Program-made: the position numbers and the translations under genes
Assembly (NCBI RefSeq): GCF_015291725.1
Contig: NZ_CP030038.1
Coordinates: 8,049,001-8,113,000 of the forward strand
Reading direction: 5' to 3'
DNA: 64,000 bases
Origin: Bradyrhizobium sp. CCBAU 51765
GTDB lineage: Bacteria; Pseudomonadota; Alphaproteobacteria; Rhizobiales; Xanthobacteraceae
Shown: one piece after another, positions 1 to 8,662 of the stretch
Position numbering within the stretch: position 1 is the stretch's first letter
How the letters are laid out: each line of letters opens with the position of its first letter
Notes under the pieces: generated by a model
What the model saw: only the letters and a program-made list of their open reading frames with translations
Database searches by the model: none
What the model was told of the DNA's origin: nothing

Positions 1-434
1 CGCTCTACAAGGTGCTGTTCGTCACCATCGAGATGCGGCACGCGCCGTTCTACGGCTGGATCAAGGACCTCTCGGCGCCGGATCCGACCAATTTGTTCAA
101 CCTGTTCGGGCTGCTCCCGTTCGATCCGACCACGATCCCGGTGTTCGGCCATTACCTCGCGCTGGGCATCTGGCCGATCATCATGGGCATCACGATGTGG
201 TTCCAGATGAAGCTGAACCCGACGCCGCCGGATCCGACGCAGCAGCTCATCTTCAACTGGATGCCGCTGATCTTCACCTTCATGCTGGCGGGCTTCCCGG
301 CGGGCCTCGTGATCTACTGGGCCTGGAACAATCTGCTCTCGGTGATCCAGCAGAGCTACATCATGCGCCGCAACGGCGTGAAGGTGGAGCTGTTCGACAA
401 TCTCAAGGCGACGTTCGCGCGGAAGGCGACGTAG
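1..434 (+). CDS. yidC: Membrane protein insertase YidC, C-terminal part (5' end outside window)
   Basis: The last 143 residues of YidC/Oxa1, read in the frame beginning at base 3. YidC inserts and folds inner-membrane proteins alone or with the Sec translocon. The visible part holds the final hydrophobic segments of the conserved Oxa1 core: a stretch around YLALGIWPIIMGITMWF, then NWMPLIFTFMLAGFPAG and the following LVIYWAWNNLLSV helix. The basic tail (MRRNGVK ... FARKAT) suits the cytoplasmic C-terminus. engB follows after a palindromic repeat, a common alphaproteobacterial order. The start and the large periplasmic domain lie upstream of the window. Confidence 0.95.
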   Translation, partial: LYKVLFVTIEMRHAPFYGWIKDLSAPDPTNLFNLFGLLPFDPTTIPVFGHYLALGIWPIIMGITMWFQMKLNPTPPDPTQQLIFNWMPLIFTFMLAGFPAGLVIYWAWNNLLSVIQQSYIMRRNGVKVELFDNLKATFARKAT

Positions 435-481
435 TTTGCGCACGAGCGTGCCCGGTCATGCGGGCACACATGCCTCCATAT

Positions 482-570
482 CGTCATGCCCGGGCTTGTC
501 CCGGGCATCCACGTTTTGGAGGGTGCCACGAGGACAGACGTGGATGGCCGGGACGAGCCCGGCCATGACG
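482..570. repeat. Intergenic palindromic element, family A, copy 1
   Basis: About 90 bp between yidC and engB whose arms are near-perfect inverted copies. The left arm begins cgtcatgcccgggcttgtcc and the right arm ends ggacgagcccggccatgacg, with an inner 'catccacgt/acgtggatg' pair. As RNA it would fold into one long hairpin. It is the type copy of a family found eight times in the window. Confidence 0.85.
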
Positions 571-588
571 AGAGGATAGATCCTTCTC

Positions 589-1242
589 ATGGAAGAGAAG
601 AAAGACGACAAGCTGATCGAGGCCGGGCGAAAGCTGTTTGCCCGCGACTGGCAGTTCATCTGGGCCTCGCCCTCGATCGCCACGCTGCCGCCGATGGCGG
701 GACTGGAGATCGCCTTTGCCGGCCGCTCCAATGTCGGCAAGTCCAGCCTGATCAACGCGCTGACGGGGCGCAACGGCCTGGCGCGCACCTCGCATACGCC
801 GGGCCGCACCCAGGAGCTGATCTTCTTCGAGGTGCCCGGGAAAAGCGACCTGCGCCTCGTCGACATGCCCGGCTACGGCTATGCCAAGGCGCCGAAGAGC
901 CAGGTCGCGTCCTGGACCGAGCTGATCCACAAATTCCTGCTCGGCCGCGCCTCGCTGGCGCGCGTCTACGTGCTGGTCGACGCGCGGCACGGCCTCAAGG
1001 ACGTCGATCTTGAAGTGCTTGGGACGCTCGACCGTTCCGCCGTCAGCTACCAGATCGTGCTGACCAAGGCCGACCAGGTGAAGGCCGCCGAGCTGCAGGC
1101 GCGCATCGCCGAGAGCGAGGCTGCGCTGGCCAAGCATCCGGCCGCGTTTCCGACCGTGCTCGCGACCTCGTCACGCAGTTCGACCGGCATGGAGAGCTTG
1201 CGCGCCGCGATGGCGAAACTCTTGGAAGAGCGGAGCAAGTAA
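589..1242 (+). CDS. engB: Ribosome biogenesis GTPase EngB (YihA/YsxC)
   Basis: A 217-residue GTPase of the TrmE-Era-EngA-EngB superfamily, needed for late large-subunit assembly in the cytoplasm. The G1/P-loop GRSNVGKS lies at residues 45-52, the G3 motif DMPGYGYAK near 92-100, and the G4 motif TKAD in the second half. Length is normal for the family. The ATG follows a purine-rich stretch shortly after the repeat. The stop codon overlaps the next ATG (TAATG), so the DUF423 gene is translationally coupled to it. Confidence 0.95.
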   Translation: MEEKKDDKLIEAGRKLFARDWQFIWASPSIATLPPMAGLEIAFAGRSNVGKSSLINALTGRNGLARTSHTPGRTQELIFFEVPGKSDLRLVDMPGYGYAKAPKSQVASWTELIHKFLLGRASLARVYVLVDARHGLKDVDLEVLGTLDRSAVSYQIVLTKADQVKAAELQARIAESEAALAKHPAAFPTVLATSSRSSTGMESLRAAMAKLLEERSK

Positions 1243-1607
1243 TGGTGGCCCATCGCCTCCTGCTCGGGCTTGCCGGATTGATGGGCGCCGCCGGCGTCGC
1301 GCTGGCCGCGGCCTCCGCCCACGGCGCGGATGCGAGCCGGCTTGCGTCGGCGAGCGCCATGCTGCTGTTTCATGCAACGGCCATACTCGCCGCCGGCGCG
1401 CTGCTCGCGCGCGGCCTTCTGCACGGCGGAATTGGACTCGTTGCGGCGTTCGGCTTCGTGATCGGCGCCGCGCTGTTCGCGGGCGACCTCACCTTGCGGC
1501 AGTTTGCCGGCCATTCGCTGTTTCCGATGGCGGCACCGACCGGCGGGACGGTGATGATTGCGAGCTGGCTGGCGGTGACGCTGGCGGCGGTGGTGGCGAG
1601 GAAGTGA
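1242..1607 (+). CDS. DUF423 family inner-membrane protein (YgdD-like)
   Basis: A 121-residue, almost wholly hydrophobic protein with about four predicted membrane segments. It starts with a Gly/Ala-rich helix (LLGLAGLMGAAGVALAAAS) followed by a short HG turn. The spacing, the mid-protein 'FHATAILAAG' helix and the late 'APTGGTVMIASW' segment match the DUF423/YgdD family, whose function is unknown. The start overlaps the engB stop, so it belongs to the same transcript. A signal-peptide reading of the first helix is less likely given the later hydrophobic segments. Confidence 0.75.
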   Translation: MVAHRLLLGLAGLMGAAGVALAAASAHGADASRLASASAMLLFHATAILAAGALLARGLLHGGIGLVAAFGFVIGAALFAGDLTLRQFAGHSLFPMAAPTGGTVMIASWLAVTLAAVVARK

Positions 1608-1616
1608 CGCTCCCTC

Positions 1617-1792
1617 TTACCCTCCCCTGGAGGGGGAGGGTCGGCTCATATTGAGCGCAGCGAAATGTGAGGCGGGGTGGGGTGATCTCTCCACTCGGGC
1701 ACCATCTCGGGCGGATAGACTGTCACCCCACCCCGCTACGCATTTCGCTTCGCTGCATGCGTAGCGACCCTCCCCCTCCAGGGGAGGGTAAG
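1617..1792. repeat. Long intergenic palindrome, family E, copy 1
   Basis: About 176 bp between the DUF423 gene and argB. The outer arms (ttaccctcccctggaggggg and ccccctccaggggagggtaa) are near-perfect inverted copies. Inner arms around 'gcagcgaaatg' and 'catttcgcttcgctgc', and 'ggcggggtggggtga' and 'tcaccccaccccgc', extend the symmetry. No coding potential was seen. Confidence 0.8.
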
Positions 1793-1869
1793 AGCGAACA
1801 CCACACTTTGCGCCCTGCCCGCCAATCGGATAGAACGCGCTCCGACCGTCCCGCCAGCGAGACCGCGAC

Positions 1870-2757
1870 ATGACCGACATCTCTCCGCTCGACCAGGCCC
1901 GCATCCTGTCCGAAGCGCTGCCGCACATGCAGCAATATGACGAGGAAACCATCGTCATCAAATATGGCGGCCATGCCATGGGCGACGAGGCGACCGCGAA
2001 GAACTTTGCCCGCGACATCGTGCTGCTGGAGCAGACCGCGATCAATCCGGTGGTCGTGCATGGCGGCGGCCCGCAGATCGCGACCATGCTCAAGCGCCTC
2101 GGCATCGTCTCGGAATTCGCCGCCGGCCTGCGCATCACCGATGCCGCGACCATCGAGATCGTCGAGATGGTGCTGGCCGGCTCCGTCAACAAGCAGATCG
2201 TCGGCTACATCAACGAAGCGGGCGGCAAGGCCGTCGGGCTGTCCGGCAAGGACGGCAACATGGTGAAGGCGTCGAAGACGACGCGCACCATCGTCGATCC
2301 GGGCTCGAACATCGAGAAGGCGATCGATCTCGGTTTCGTCGGCGACCCGGAGAAGGTCGACCTCACGCTGCTCAACCAGCTGATCGGCTACGAGCTGATC
2401 CCGGTGCTGGCACCGCTCGCGACCTCGCAGGACGGCCAGACGCTGAACATCAACGCCGACACTTTCGCCGGCGCCGTCGCGGGCGCGCTGAAGGCCAAGC
2501 GCCTGCTGCTGCTCACCGACGTGCCGGGGGTGCTCGACAAGTCGAAGAAGCTGATCCCGCAGCTCTCGGTCAAGGACGCGCGAAAGCTGATCGCCGACGG
2601 CACCATTTCGGGCGGCATGATCCCGAAGGTCGAGACCTGCATCTACGCGCTGGAGCAGGGCGTGCAGGGCGTCGTCATCATCGATGGCAAGATGCCACAT
2701 GCGGTGCTGCTCGAGCTCTTCACCAACCAGGGCACGGGCACGCTGATCCACAAGTGA
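1870..2757 (+). CDS. argB: Acetylglutamate kinase
   Basis: A 295-residue amino-acid kinase that phosphorylates N-acetyl-L-glutamate, the second step of arginine/ornithine synthesis in the cytoplasm. The N-terminal phosphate-binding segment VIKYGGHAMG, the substrate loop VVHGGGPQI and the C-terminal GGMIPKVETC motif are all present. The N-terminal helix before the kinase core (ILSEALPHMQQYDEETI) is typical of the arginine-sensitive hexameric form, so feedback inhibition by arginine is likely by family knowledge. The ATG lies 77 bp after a long palindrome. Confidence 0.97.
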   Translation: MTDISPLDQARILSEALPHMQQYDEETIVIKYGGHAMGDEATAKNFARDIVLLEQTAINPVVVHGGGPQIATMLKRLGIVSEFAAGLRITDAATIEIVEMVLAGSVNKQIVGYINEAGGKAVGLSGKDGNMVKASKTTRTIVDPGSNIEKAIDLGFVGDPEKVDLTLLNQLIGYELIPVLAPLATSQDGQTLNINADTFAGAVAGALKAKRLLLLTDVPGVLDKSKKLIPQLSVKDARKLIADGTISGGMIPKVETCIYALEQGVQGVVIIDGKMPHAVLLELFTNQGTGTLIHK

Positions 2758-2782
2758 GAGACGAGCGGCGAAGAAACGAGGG

Positions 2783-2895
2783 CGTCATGCCCGGGCAAAA
2801 GCGCGAAGCGCGTCTTCGCTCAGAAGTCCCGGGCATCCACGTTCTTTCTTTGCGGAAACAAGACGTGGATGGCCGGGTCAAGCCCGGCCATGACG
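2783..2895. repeat. Intergenic palindromic element, family A, copy 2
   Basis: Starts cgtcatgcccgggcaaaag and ends gtcaagcccggccatgacg, with the same 'catccacgtt ... aacaagacgtggatg' core as copy 1 plus an extra 'gcgcgaagcgcg' hairpin in the left arm. It fills most of the gap between argB and the DUF1036 gene. This argues that the reading frame through it is not translated. Confidence 0.8.
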
Positions 2896-2942
2896 AATGG
2901 AGAGAGCGACGAGCCAACCGCTCGCCTCTCGCCCGCTTCCTG

Positions 2943-3929
2943 ATGACGCTGCCGGCAGCGATCGTCTCGTTCCTGTTCTCCTCCGCGCCAGCCTTTGCCG
3001 ACCTCAAGATCTGCAACCGCATGTCCTATGTCGTGGAGGCCGCGATCGGCATCGACGACAAGGCGGCGACCGCGACGCGCGGCTGGTTCAGGATCGATCC
3101 CGCCACCTGCCGCGTGGTGGTGCAGGGCACGCTGACGGCCGACCGCATCCTGCTCAATGCCCGCGCGCTCGGCGTCTACGGCGCTTCCCCGCTTCCGCAA
3201 AGCGGCAACGACATGCTGTGCGTGGCGCAGGACAATTTCGTCATCGCCGCGGCGCGGCAATGCCGCAGCGGCCAGACGCAAGTCCCGTTCACGCAAGTGA
3301 CTCCGACGCAAGGCGCGGATGGCAACCTCGTCGCCTATCTCGCCGAAGACTCCGAATATGACGACGAGCAGGCGCGCCTCGCCGGCATCCAGCGGCTGCT
3401 GGTGATCGCAGGCTACGACGCAGCGCCGATCGATGGCGTCGACGGGCCGAAGACGCAAGCGGCGCTGGCCGCCTTCCTGAAGAGCCGCGGATTGTCGTCG
3501 GACGTCGTGGCCTCGCCGAACCTGTTCAAGACCATGGTCGACGCCGTGCAGACGCCCTCTGCGACCGGCCTCACCTGGTGCAACGACACGCCGCACAAGG
3601 TGATGGCCGCGATCGCGACCGATGACGGCAAGTCCGTGACGAGCCGCGGCTGGTATCGCATCGATCCCAAGACCTGCCTGCACCCCGATGTGACCGGCCA
3701 ACCCAAGCAGATCTTCAGCTTCGCTGAGGCGGTCGACGCCGACAACCGAATCGTCAAGCTGAAGGACCGGCCGCTGAACTGGGGCGGCGACAGGCAGCTC
3801 TGCACGCGCGAGACCAAGTTCGAGACGAGCGAGCAGACCGATTGCGGCGCGCGCGGATTTGCGCCGACGGGCTTTGGCGCCGTGGACATGTCGAGCGGCG
3901 GCAAGACGCTGCGCTTTGCAGTGCCGTGA
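2943..3929 (+). CDS. Exported protein with two DUF1036 modules around a peptidoglycan-binding-like domain
   Basis: A 328-residue exported protein. The open frame extends upstream to 2754, but that part crosses a palindromic repeat, so I place the start at the ATG at 2943, which opens a hydrophobic signal peptide ending APAFA before DLKICNRM. DUF1036 modules (CNRMSYVVEAAIG...GWFRIDPATC and CNDTPHKVMAAIA...GWYRIDPKTC) sit near residues 20-110 and 215-310. Between them, about residues 140-210, is a segment like PG_binding_1 (IQRLLVIAGYDAAPIDGVDG...TQAALAAFL). Function is unknown; location is probably periplasmic. Paired cysteines suggest disulfides. The short signal peptide lacks an obvious basic n-region, so an upstream non-ATG start is possible. 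Confidence 0.8.
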   Translation: MTLPAAIVSFLFSSAPAFADLKICNRMSYVVEAAIGIDDKAATATRGWFRIDPATCRVVVQGTLTADRILLNARALGVYGASPLPQSGNDMLCVAQDNFVIAAARQCRSGQTQVPFTQVTPTQGADGNLVAYLAEDSEYDDEQARLAGIQRLLVIAGYDAAPIDGVDGPKTQAALAAFLKSRGLSSDVVASPNLFKTMVDAVQTPSATGLTWCNDTPHKVMAAIATDDGKSVTSRGWYRIDPKTCLHPDVTGQPKQIFSFAEAVDADNRIVKLKDRPLNWGGDRQLCTRETKFETSEQTDCGARGFAPTGFGAVDMSSGGKTLRFAVP

Positions 3930-3943
3930 GTGAGAGAGTTTTG

Positions 3944-4636
3944 ATGAACCCACCCCGCACCTTCGCGCATGTCGACACCTGGGTGTTCGACCTCGACAAC
4001 ACGCTCTATCCGCATCACGTCAATCTGTGGCAGCAGGTCGATGCACGGATCGGGGAGTTCGTTTGCAACTGGCTGAATGTCGGCCCGGAGGAGGCGCGGG
4101 CGATCCAGAAGGACTATTACCGGCGTTTCGGCACCACGATGCGGGGCATGATGACCCTGCATGGCGTCTCCGCCGACGACTATCTCGCCTACGTCCACAA
4201 GATCGACCACTCACCGCTGGAGCCGAATCCGGCGCTCGGCGCTGCCATCGCAAAGCTGCCGGGCCGCAAGCTGATCCTGACCAACGGCTCGGTCGACCAT
4301 GTCGACGCGGTGCTGGCGCGGCTCGGCTTCGCCTCGCATTTCGACGGCGTGTTCGACATCATCGCCGCCGAATTCGAGCCCAAGCCGGCGCAGCAGACCT
4401 ACCAGAAATTCCTCAGCCAGCATGCGGTCGATCCGACCCGCGCCGCCATGTTCGAGGACCTCGCCCGCAATCTCACCGTCCCGCACCAGCTCGGCATGAC
4501 CACGGTGCTGGTCGTGCCTGACGGGACGAAAGAGGTGGTGCGCGAGGATTGGGAACTGGAAGGCCGGGATGCCGCCCATGTCGACCACGTCACGGATGAT
4601 CTGGCGGGGTTTTTGGGCAGGTTATCGCCCAAGTAA
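3944..4636 (+). CDS. Pyrimidine 5'-nucleotidase (HAD superfamily)
   Basis: A 230-residue HAD hydrolase of the SDT1-like pyrimidine 5'-nucleotidase family, expected to dephosphorylate UMP/CMP-type nucleotides. HAD motif I is FDLDNTLYP (nucleophile Asp and +2 Asp), motif II is LTNGS, and motif III is FEDLARNL with its acidic pair. The cap domain lies between motifs I and II. The ATG at 3944 is preceded by a GAGAGAG ribosome binding site; reading further upstream would overlap the DUF1036 gene. Only 14 bp separate it from that gene, so the two are probably co-transcribed. Confidence 0.85.
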   Translation: MNPPRTFAHVDTWVFDLDNTLYPHHVNLWQQVDARIGEFVCNWLNVGPEEARAIQKDYYRRFGTTMRGMMTLHGVSADDYLAYVHKIDHSPLEPNPALGAAIAKLPGRKLILTNGSVDHVDAVLARLGFASHFDGVFDIIAAEFEPKPAQQTYQKFLSQHAVDPTRAAMFEDLARNLTVPHQLGMTTVLVVPDGTKEVVREDWELEGRDAAHVDHVTDDLAGFLGRLSPK

Positions 4637-4642
4637 CCACTG

Positions 4643-4675
4643 TCGTCCCGGGGCGCGAAGCGAGCCCGGGACGAC
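4643..4675. terminator. Short GC-rich hairpin after the nucleotidase gene
   Basis: An inverted repeat tcgtcccgg ... ccgggacga with a short gcgaagcg centre, directly after the 4636 stop. There is no following T-run, so classification as a terminator is uncertain. It shares its arms with the longer family D elements. Confidence 0.5.
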
Positions 4676-4762
4676 GGCGACTATACCTTGACTCCGTCGC
4701 CTCAAATCCCGAAAAAGCGCTCCAATTCACACGAAACCACGCCTTCCCCAGAGGAAATCCCG

Positions 4763-5608
4763 ATGTCGCTTGCAGCCCTCGAATCCACCATCAACAGCGC
4801 CTTCGAGGCGCGCGACGGCATCTCGACCACGACCAAGGGCGAGGTGCGCGAGGCCGTGGAGCAGTCGCTGGAGATCCTGGACAAGGGCGAGGTGCGCGTT
4901 GCCGAGCGCGGCGCCGACGGCAAGTGGAAGGTCAACCAGTGGCTGAAGAAGGCCGTGCTGCTGTCCTTCCGCCTCAACGACATGGGCGTCATTCCCGGCG
5001 GCCCCGGCAAGGCGACGTGGTGGGACAAGGTGCCCTCGAAGTTCGAGGGCTGGGGCGAGAACCGTTTTCGTGACGCCGGTTTTCGCGCGGTGCCGGGCGC
5101 CATCGTCCGCCGCTCGGCCTTCATCGCCAAGAACGTCGTCTTGATGCCGTCCTTCGTCAATCTCGGCGCTTACGTCGATGAGAGCACCATGGTCGACACC
5201 TGGGCCACCGTCGGCTCCTGCGCGCAGATCGGCAAGCGCGTGCACATCTCGGGCGGCGCCGGCATCGGCGGCGTGCTCGAGCCGCTGCAGGCCGAGCCCG
5301 TCATCATCGAGGACGATTGCTTCATCGGCGCGCGCTCCGAGGTCGCCGAAGGCGTGATCGTGCGCAAGGGCGCGGTGCTGGCGATGGGCGTGTTCCTGGG
5401 CGCCTCGACCAAGATCGTAGACCGCGAGACCGGCGAGATCTTCATGGGCGAAGTGCCGGAGTATTCCGTCGTGGTGCCCGGCGCGCTGCCCGGCAAGCCG
5501 ATGAAGAACGGCCAGATCGGCCCGAGCACCGCATGCGCCGTGATCGTCAAGCGCGTCGACGAACGCACGCGGTCCAAGACCAGCATCAACGAGCTGCTGC
5601 GGGATTGA
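4763..5608 (+). CDS. dapD: 2,3,4,5-tetrahydropyridine-2,6-dicarboxylate N-succinyltransferase
   Basis: A 281-residue left-handed beta-helix acyltransferase that succinylates tetrahydrodipicolinate in the succinylase branch of lysine/diaminopimelate synthesis. The N-terminal substrate domain (LNDMGVIPGGPG, WWDKVPSKF) precedes hexapeptide repeats (GAYVDESTMVDTWATVGSC ... GVLEPLQAEPVIIEDDCFIG). The open frame begins at 4688, but the ATG at 4763 has an AGAGGA ribosome binding site and the expected N-terminus. dapE follows 10 bp later, so consecutive-type enzymes of the pathway are co-transcribed. Confidence 0.96.
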   Translation: MSLAALESTINSAFEARDGISTTTKGEVREAVEQSLEILDKGEVRVAERGADGKWKVNQWLKKAVLLSFRLNDMGVIPGGPGKATWWDKVPSKFEGWGENRFRDAGFRAVPGAIVRRSAFIAKNVVLMPSFVNLGAYVDESTMVDTWATVGSCAQIGKRVHISGGAGIGGVLEPLQAEPVIIEDDCFIGARSEVAEGVIVRKGAVLAMGVFLGASTKIVDRETGEIFMGEVPEYSVVVPGALPGKPMKNGQIGPSTACAVIVKRVDERTRSKTSINELLRD

Positions 5609-5618
5609 TCCGACGCGC

Positions 5619-6785
5619 ATGACCGATGCTCTCTCCATTGCCCGCGATCTCATCCGCTGCCCCTCGGTGACCCCGGCCGATGCCGGCGCGCTGGGGGTGC
5701 TTGAAAAAGCCCTGAATGCGGCCGGCTTCACCTGCCACCGCGTCACCTTCAGCGAGCCGGGCACTGCCGACGTCGAAAATCTCTACGCGCGGATCGGCAC
5801 GGAGGGGCCGCACATCACCTTCGCGGGCCACACCGACGTGGTGCCGCCGGGCGACGAGAGTGCCTGGAGCGTCGGGGCATTCTCGGGCGAGGTAAAGGAC
5901 GGTATCCTGCACGGCCGCGGTGCCGTCGACATGAAGGGCGGCATCGCCTGCTCGGTGGCTGCGGTGCTGGAGCATCTCGCGGCCAATGGCGGCAAGCCAT
6001 GTGCGGACGGAAAAGGTTCGATCTCGTTCCTGATCACGGGCGACGAGGAAGACGTCTCCGTCAACGGCACCGTCAAGCTGCTGAAATGGGCCGCCGAGCG
6101 CGGCGAAAAATTCGATCATTGCGTGCTCGGCGAGCCCTCCAATGTCGAGACGCTCGGCGACACCATCAAGGTCGGCCGCCGTGGCTCGCAATCCGGCACG
6201 CTCGTCGTCGACGGCGTGCAGGGCCATGTCGCCTATCCGCATCGCGCGTCCAATCCGGTGCCTGACATTTCGCGGCTGATCGTGGCGATCTCCGACGAGC
6301 CGCTCGACCATGGCAGCGCGCAGTTCCAGGCCTCCAATCTCGAATTCACGTCAGTGGACGTCGGCAACAAGGCGTTCAACGTCATCCCCGGCGAGGCCCG
6401 CGCAAGATTCAACATCCGCTACAACGACAACCACACCCAGGCGAGCCTGCGCGAGCTGGTCGAGACGCGTCTCACCAAAGCCTGCGGCAACCGCATCAAG
6501 GCCCGCATCGTCTGGGAGCCGTCGAACTCCAACGTGTTCGTGACCAAGCCCGGTCCGTTCACCGATCTCGCGGTGTCCGCGATCGAGGAGGTGACGGGCC
6601 GCAAGCCGGAGCTGTCGACGTCAGGCGGCACGTCGGACGCGCGCTTCATCTCGAGCTACTGCCCGGTGATCGAGTTCGGGCTGGTCGGCCAGACCATGCA
6701 CCAGGTCGACGAGCGCGTGCCAGTGGCAGATCTGGAAAAGCTGACGCGGGTGTATCGCGGGATTTTGGCAAGGTATTTTGGCTGA
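5619..6785 (+). CDS. dapE: Succinyl-diaminopimelate desuccinylase
   Basis: A 388-residue M20-family di-zinc hydrolase that removes succinate from N-succinyl-LL-diaminopimelate. Metal and catalytic motifs are GHTDVVPPGD (His and Asp), GRGAVDMKGG (bridging Asp) and ITGDEEDVS (catalytic Glu and zinc Glu). A dimerisation domain with VEGVQ-like 'VDGVQGHVAYPH' follows, and the C-terminus retains the conserved 'SGGTSDARF' and 'MHQVDERV' segments. It lies 10 bp downstream of dapD. The gene ends opposite truA with a palindrome between. Confidence 0.96.
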   Translation: MTDALSIARDLIRCPSVTPADAGALGVLEKALNAAGFTCHRVTFSEPGTADVENLYARIGTEGPHITFAGHTDVVPPGDESAWSVGAFSGEVKDGILHGRGAVDMKGGIACSVAAVLEHLAANGGKPCADGKGSISFLITGDEEDVSVNGTVKLLKWAAERGEKFDHCVLGEPSNVETLGDTIKVGRRGSQSGTLVVDGVQGHVAYPHRASNPVPDISRLIVAISDEPLDHGSAQFQASNLEFTSVDVGNKAFNVIPGEARARFNIRYNDNHTQASLRELVETRLTKACGNRIKARIVWEPSNSNVFVTKPGPFTDLAVSAIEEVTGRKPELSTSGGTSDARFISSYCPVIEFGLVGQTMHQVDERVPVADLEKLTRVYRGILARYFG

Positions 6786-6812
6786 GGCGGGACTGCGGCC
6801 TCAACCTCCGCT

Positions 6813-6915
6813 GTCATCGCCCGGCTTGACCGGGCGATCCAGTATTCCAGTGGCGGCCGTAGTTGAGTCGAGAGGCCGCGGCGTACTGGATTCCCCGCTT
6901 TCGCGGGGAATGACA
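6813..6915. repeat. Intergenic palindromic element, family B, copy 1
   Basis: Lies in the convergent gap between dapE and truA. The left arm is gtcatcgcccggcttgaccg then gatccagtattccag; the right arm is gtactggattcccc then cgcggggaatgacac. The inner 'ccagta/tactgg' symmetry is shared with copies at 10657 and 34063. Confidence 0.75.
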
Positions 6916-6966
6916 CCGAAGGTGTGGCGATAGCGCGCGCGATCTCTTCGCTCTCATGCTTGCCCC

Positions 6967-7704
6967 TCAATAATCCACCTTCATCAGATACAGTCCCTCC
7001 GGCGGAGCGACGATGCCGCAGGCGGCGCGGTTGCGGGCTGCCAACGCGGCAGAGAGATCGTCGGCGGTCCAGCGCCCTTCGCCGACCCAGACCAGCGAGC
7101 CCACCATCGAGCGTACCTGGCTGTGCAGGAAGGAGCGCGCCGAAGTGAGAATCGTGATCTCGCGGCCGTCGCGCAGCACGTCGAGCTGGTCGAGCGTCTT
7201 TTCCGGCGACTTGGCCTGACACTCGGTGTCGCGGAAGGTCGTGAAATCATGCTTGCCGAGCAGGCGGTGCGCCGCCGCATGCATCGCGTCGGCATCGAGC
7301 TTGCGCGGCACGCGCCAGGCGTGGCCGGCGTCGAGCGCGAGGTTGGCGCGGGTGTTGACGATGCGATAGCGGTAGTGGCGCTTGACCGCCGAGAAGCGCG
7401 CCTCGAAGCTGTCGGGCACGATCTCGGCCTCGAGCACCGCGATCGGATGCGGGCGCAGATGCGCGTTGAGCCCGTCGCGAAAACGGCCCGGTGGAAACTG
7501 CTTGTCGACGTCGACATGCGCGACCTGTCCGCGCGCATGCACGCCGGCATCGGTGCGGCCGGCGCCGTGCACGCGCAAATCCGCCCCGGTCATCGCCTTC
7601 ACCGCAGCCTGCAGCGCGCCCTGGACCGACGGCAGCGTCTCCTGCACCTGCCAGCCGAAGAACGGCGCGCCGTCATATTCGATGGTGAGCTTGTAGCGGG
7701 GCAT
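6967..7704 (-). CDS. truA: tRNA pseudouridine(38-40) synthase TruA
   Basis: A 245-residue pseudouridine synthase acting on positions 38-40 of the tRNA anticodon stem-loop. The N-terminus MPRYKLTIEYDGAPFFGWQ is typical, and the catalytic aspartate sits in GAGRTDAGVHA. The C-terminal motif 'FLHSQVRSMVGSLVWVGEG' is conserved. A TTG lies one codon upstream, but the ATG at 7704 overlaps the fmt stop (TGATG), so translational coupling to fmt decides the start. Confidence 0.95.
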   Translation of the reverse strand: MPRYKLTIEYDGAPFFGWQVQETLPSVQGALQAAVKAMTGADLRVHGAGRTDAGVHARGQVAHVDVDKQFPPGRFRDGLNAHLRPHPIAVLEAEIVPDSFEARFSAVKRHYRYRIVNTRANLALDAGHAWRVPRKLDADAMHAAAHRLLGKHDFTTFRDTECQAKSPEKTLDQLDVLRDGREITILTSARSFLHSQVRSMVGSLVWVGEGRWTADDLSAALAARNRAACGIVAPPEGLYLMKVDY

Positions 7705-8627
7705 CAACCGAACCGCATCGGCGGGCTCACGGGCACGCCGCGCAAGAAGTCGGCGGCCTGCATCCGGCCCTTGCCCTCGCGCTGGAGCTCGATGATGCGG
7801 ATCGCGCCCTCGCCGCAGGCAATGGTGAGATGATCGTCGAGCACCGCGCCCGGCTCGCCCGCACCTTGCGCGAGCTCGCAGCGCAGGATCTTGACGCGTG
7901 CATCGTCAAGCTCACTCCAGGCGCCGGGAAACGGCGACAGGCCGTGGATGTGGCGCAGCACGGCGCGCGCCGGCCTGGTCCAGTCGATCCGCGCCTCGGC
8001 CTTCTCGATCTTGGCGGCATAGGTGACGCCGTCCTCGCTCTGCTTCCTGAGCTGGAGCCCGCCGCGTTCCAGCGCGGCCATGGCGCGCACCATCAGGTCG
8101 GCACCCAACCGGGACAGGCGATCGTGCAGATCGAGCGCGGTCATGCTGTCTGATATCGCGATGCGCTCGGCCATGGCGACGTCGCCGGTGTCGAGGCCGA
8201 CATCCATCTTCATCACCATCACGCCGCTCTCGGCATCGCCGGCCATGATCGCGCGGTTGATGGGCGCGGCGCCGCGCCAGCGCGGCAACAGCGAGGCGTG
8301 CAGATTGTAGCAGCCGAGCTTTGGCGCATCGAGGATCGCCTGCGGCAGGATCATGCCGTAGGCGACGACGACGGCGGCATCGGCCTCGAACGCGCGAAAC
8401 TCCTGCAGCGCTTCCGGTGTCTTCAGCGTCTTCGGCGTCAGCACGGGAATGCCGAGTTTTCGCGCGGCCTCCTCGACCGGCGTCGGCTGCAATTGCAGGC
8501 CGCGCCGCCCGCCGGGCTTCGGGGCGCGGGTGTAGACCGCCACGATCTCGTGGCCGTGCGCGACGAGCTCGAGCAGCGTCGGCACGGAGAAATCGGGCGT
8601 GCCCATGAAGATCAGGCGAAGGGGCAT
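7704..8627 (-). CDS. fmt: Methionyl-tRNA formyltransferase
   Basis: A 307-residue enzyme that formylates the initiator Met-tRNA using 10-formyl-tetrahydrofolate. The N-terminal Rossmann domain starts MPLRLIFMGTPDFSVP, the folate/catalytic signature SLLPRWRGAAPINRAI follows, and the C-terminal OB-like tRNA-binding domain begins near residue 205. The frame runs a few codons further upstream, but the ATG at 8627 gives the standard N-terminus. It pairs functionally with def upstream (formylation then deformylation) and overlaps truA by one base. Confidence 0.96.
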   Translation of the reverse strand: MPLRLIFMGTPDFSVPTLLELVAHGHEIVAVYTRAPKPGGRRGLQLQPTPVEEAARKLGIPVLTPKTLKTPEALQEFRAFEADAAVVVAYGMILPQAILDAPKLGCYNLHASLLPRWRGAAPINRAIMAGDAESGVMVMKMDVGLDTGDVAMAERIAISDSMTALDLHDRLSRLGADLMVRAMAALERGGLQLRKQSEDGVTYAAKIEKAEARIDWTRPARAVLRHIHGLSPFPGAWSELDDARVKILRCELAQGAGEPGAVLDDHLTIACGEGAIRIIELQREGKGRMQAADFLRGVPVSPPMRFG

Positions 8628-8662
8628 GGGAACGAACCTGCGGGAGGACACAATCAGTGACA

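Noticed and set aside
2754..2942. N-terminal extension of the DUF1036 protein
   Set aside because: It would translate a family A palindromic repeat and remove the signal peptide from the N-terminus.
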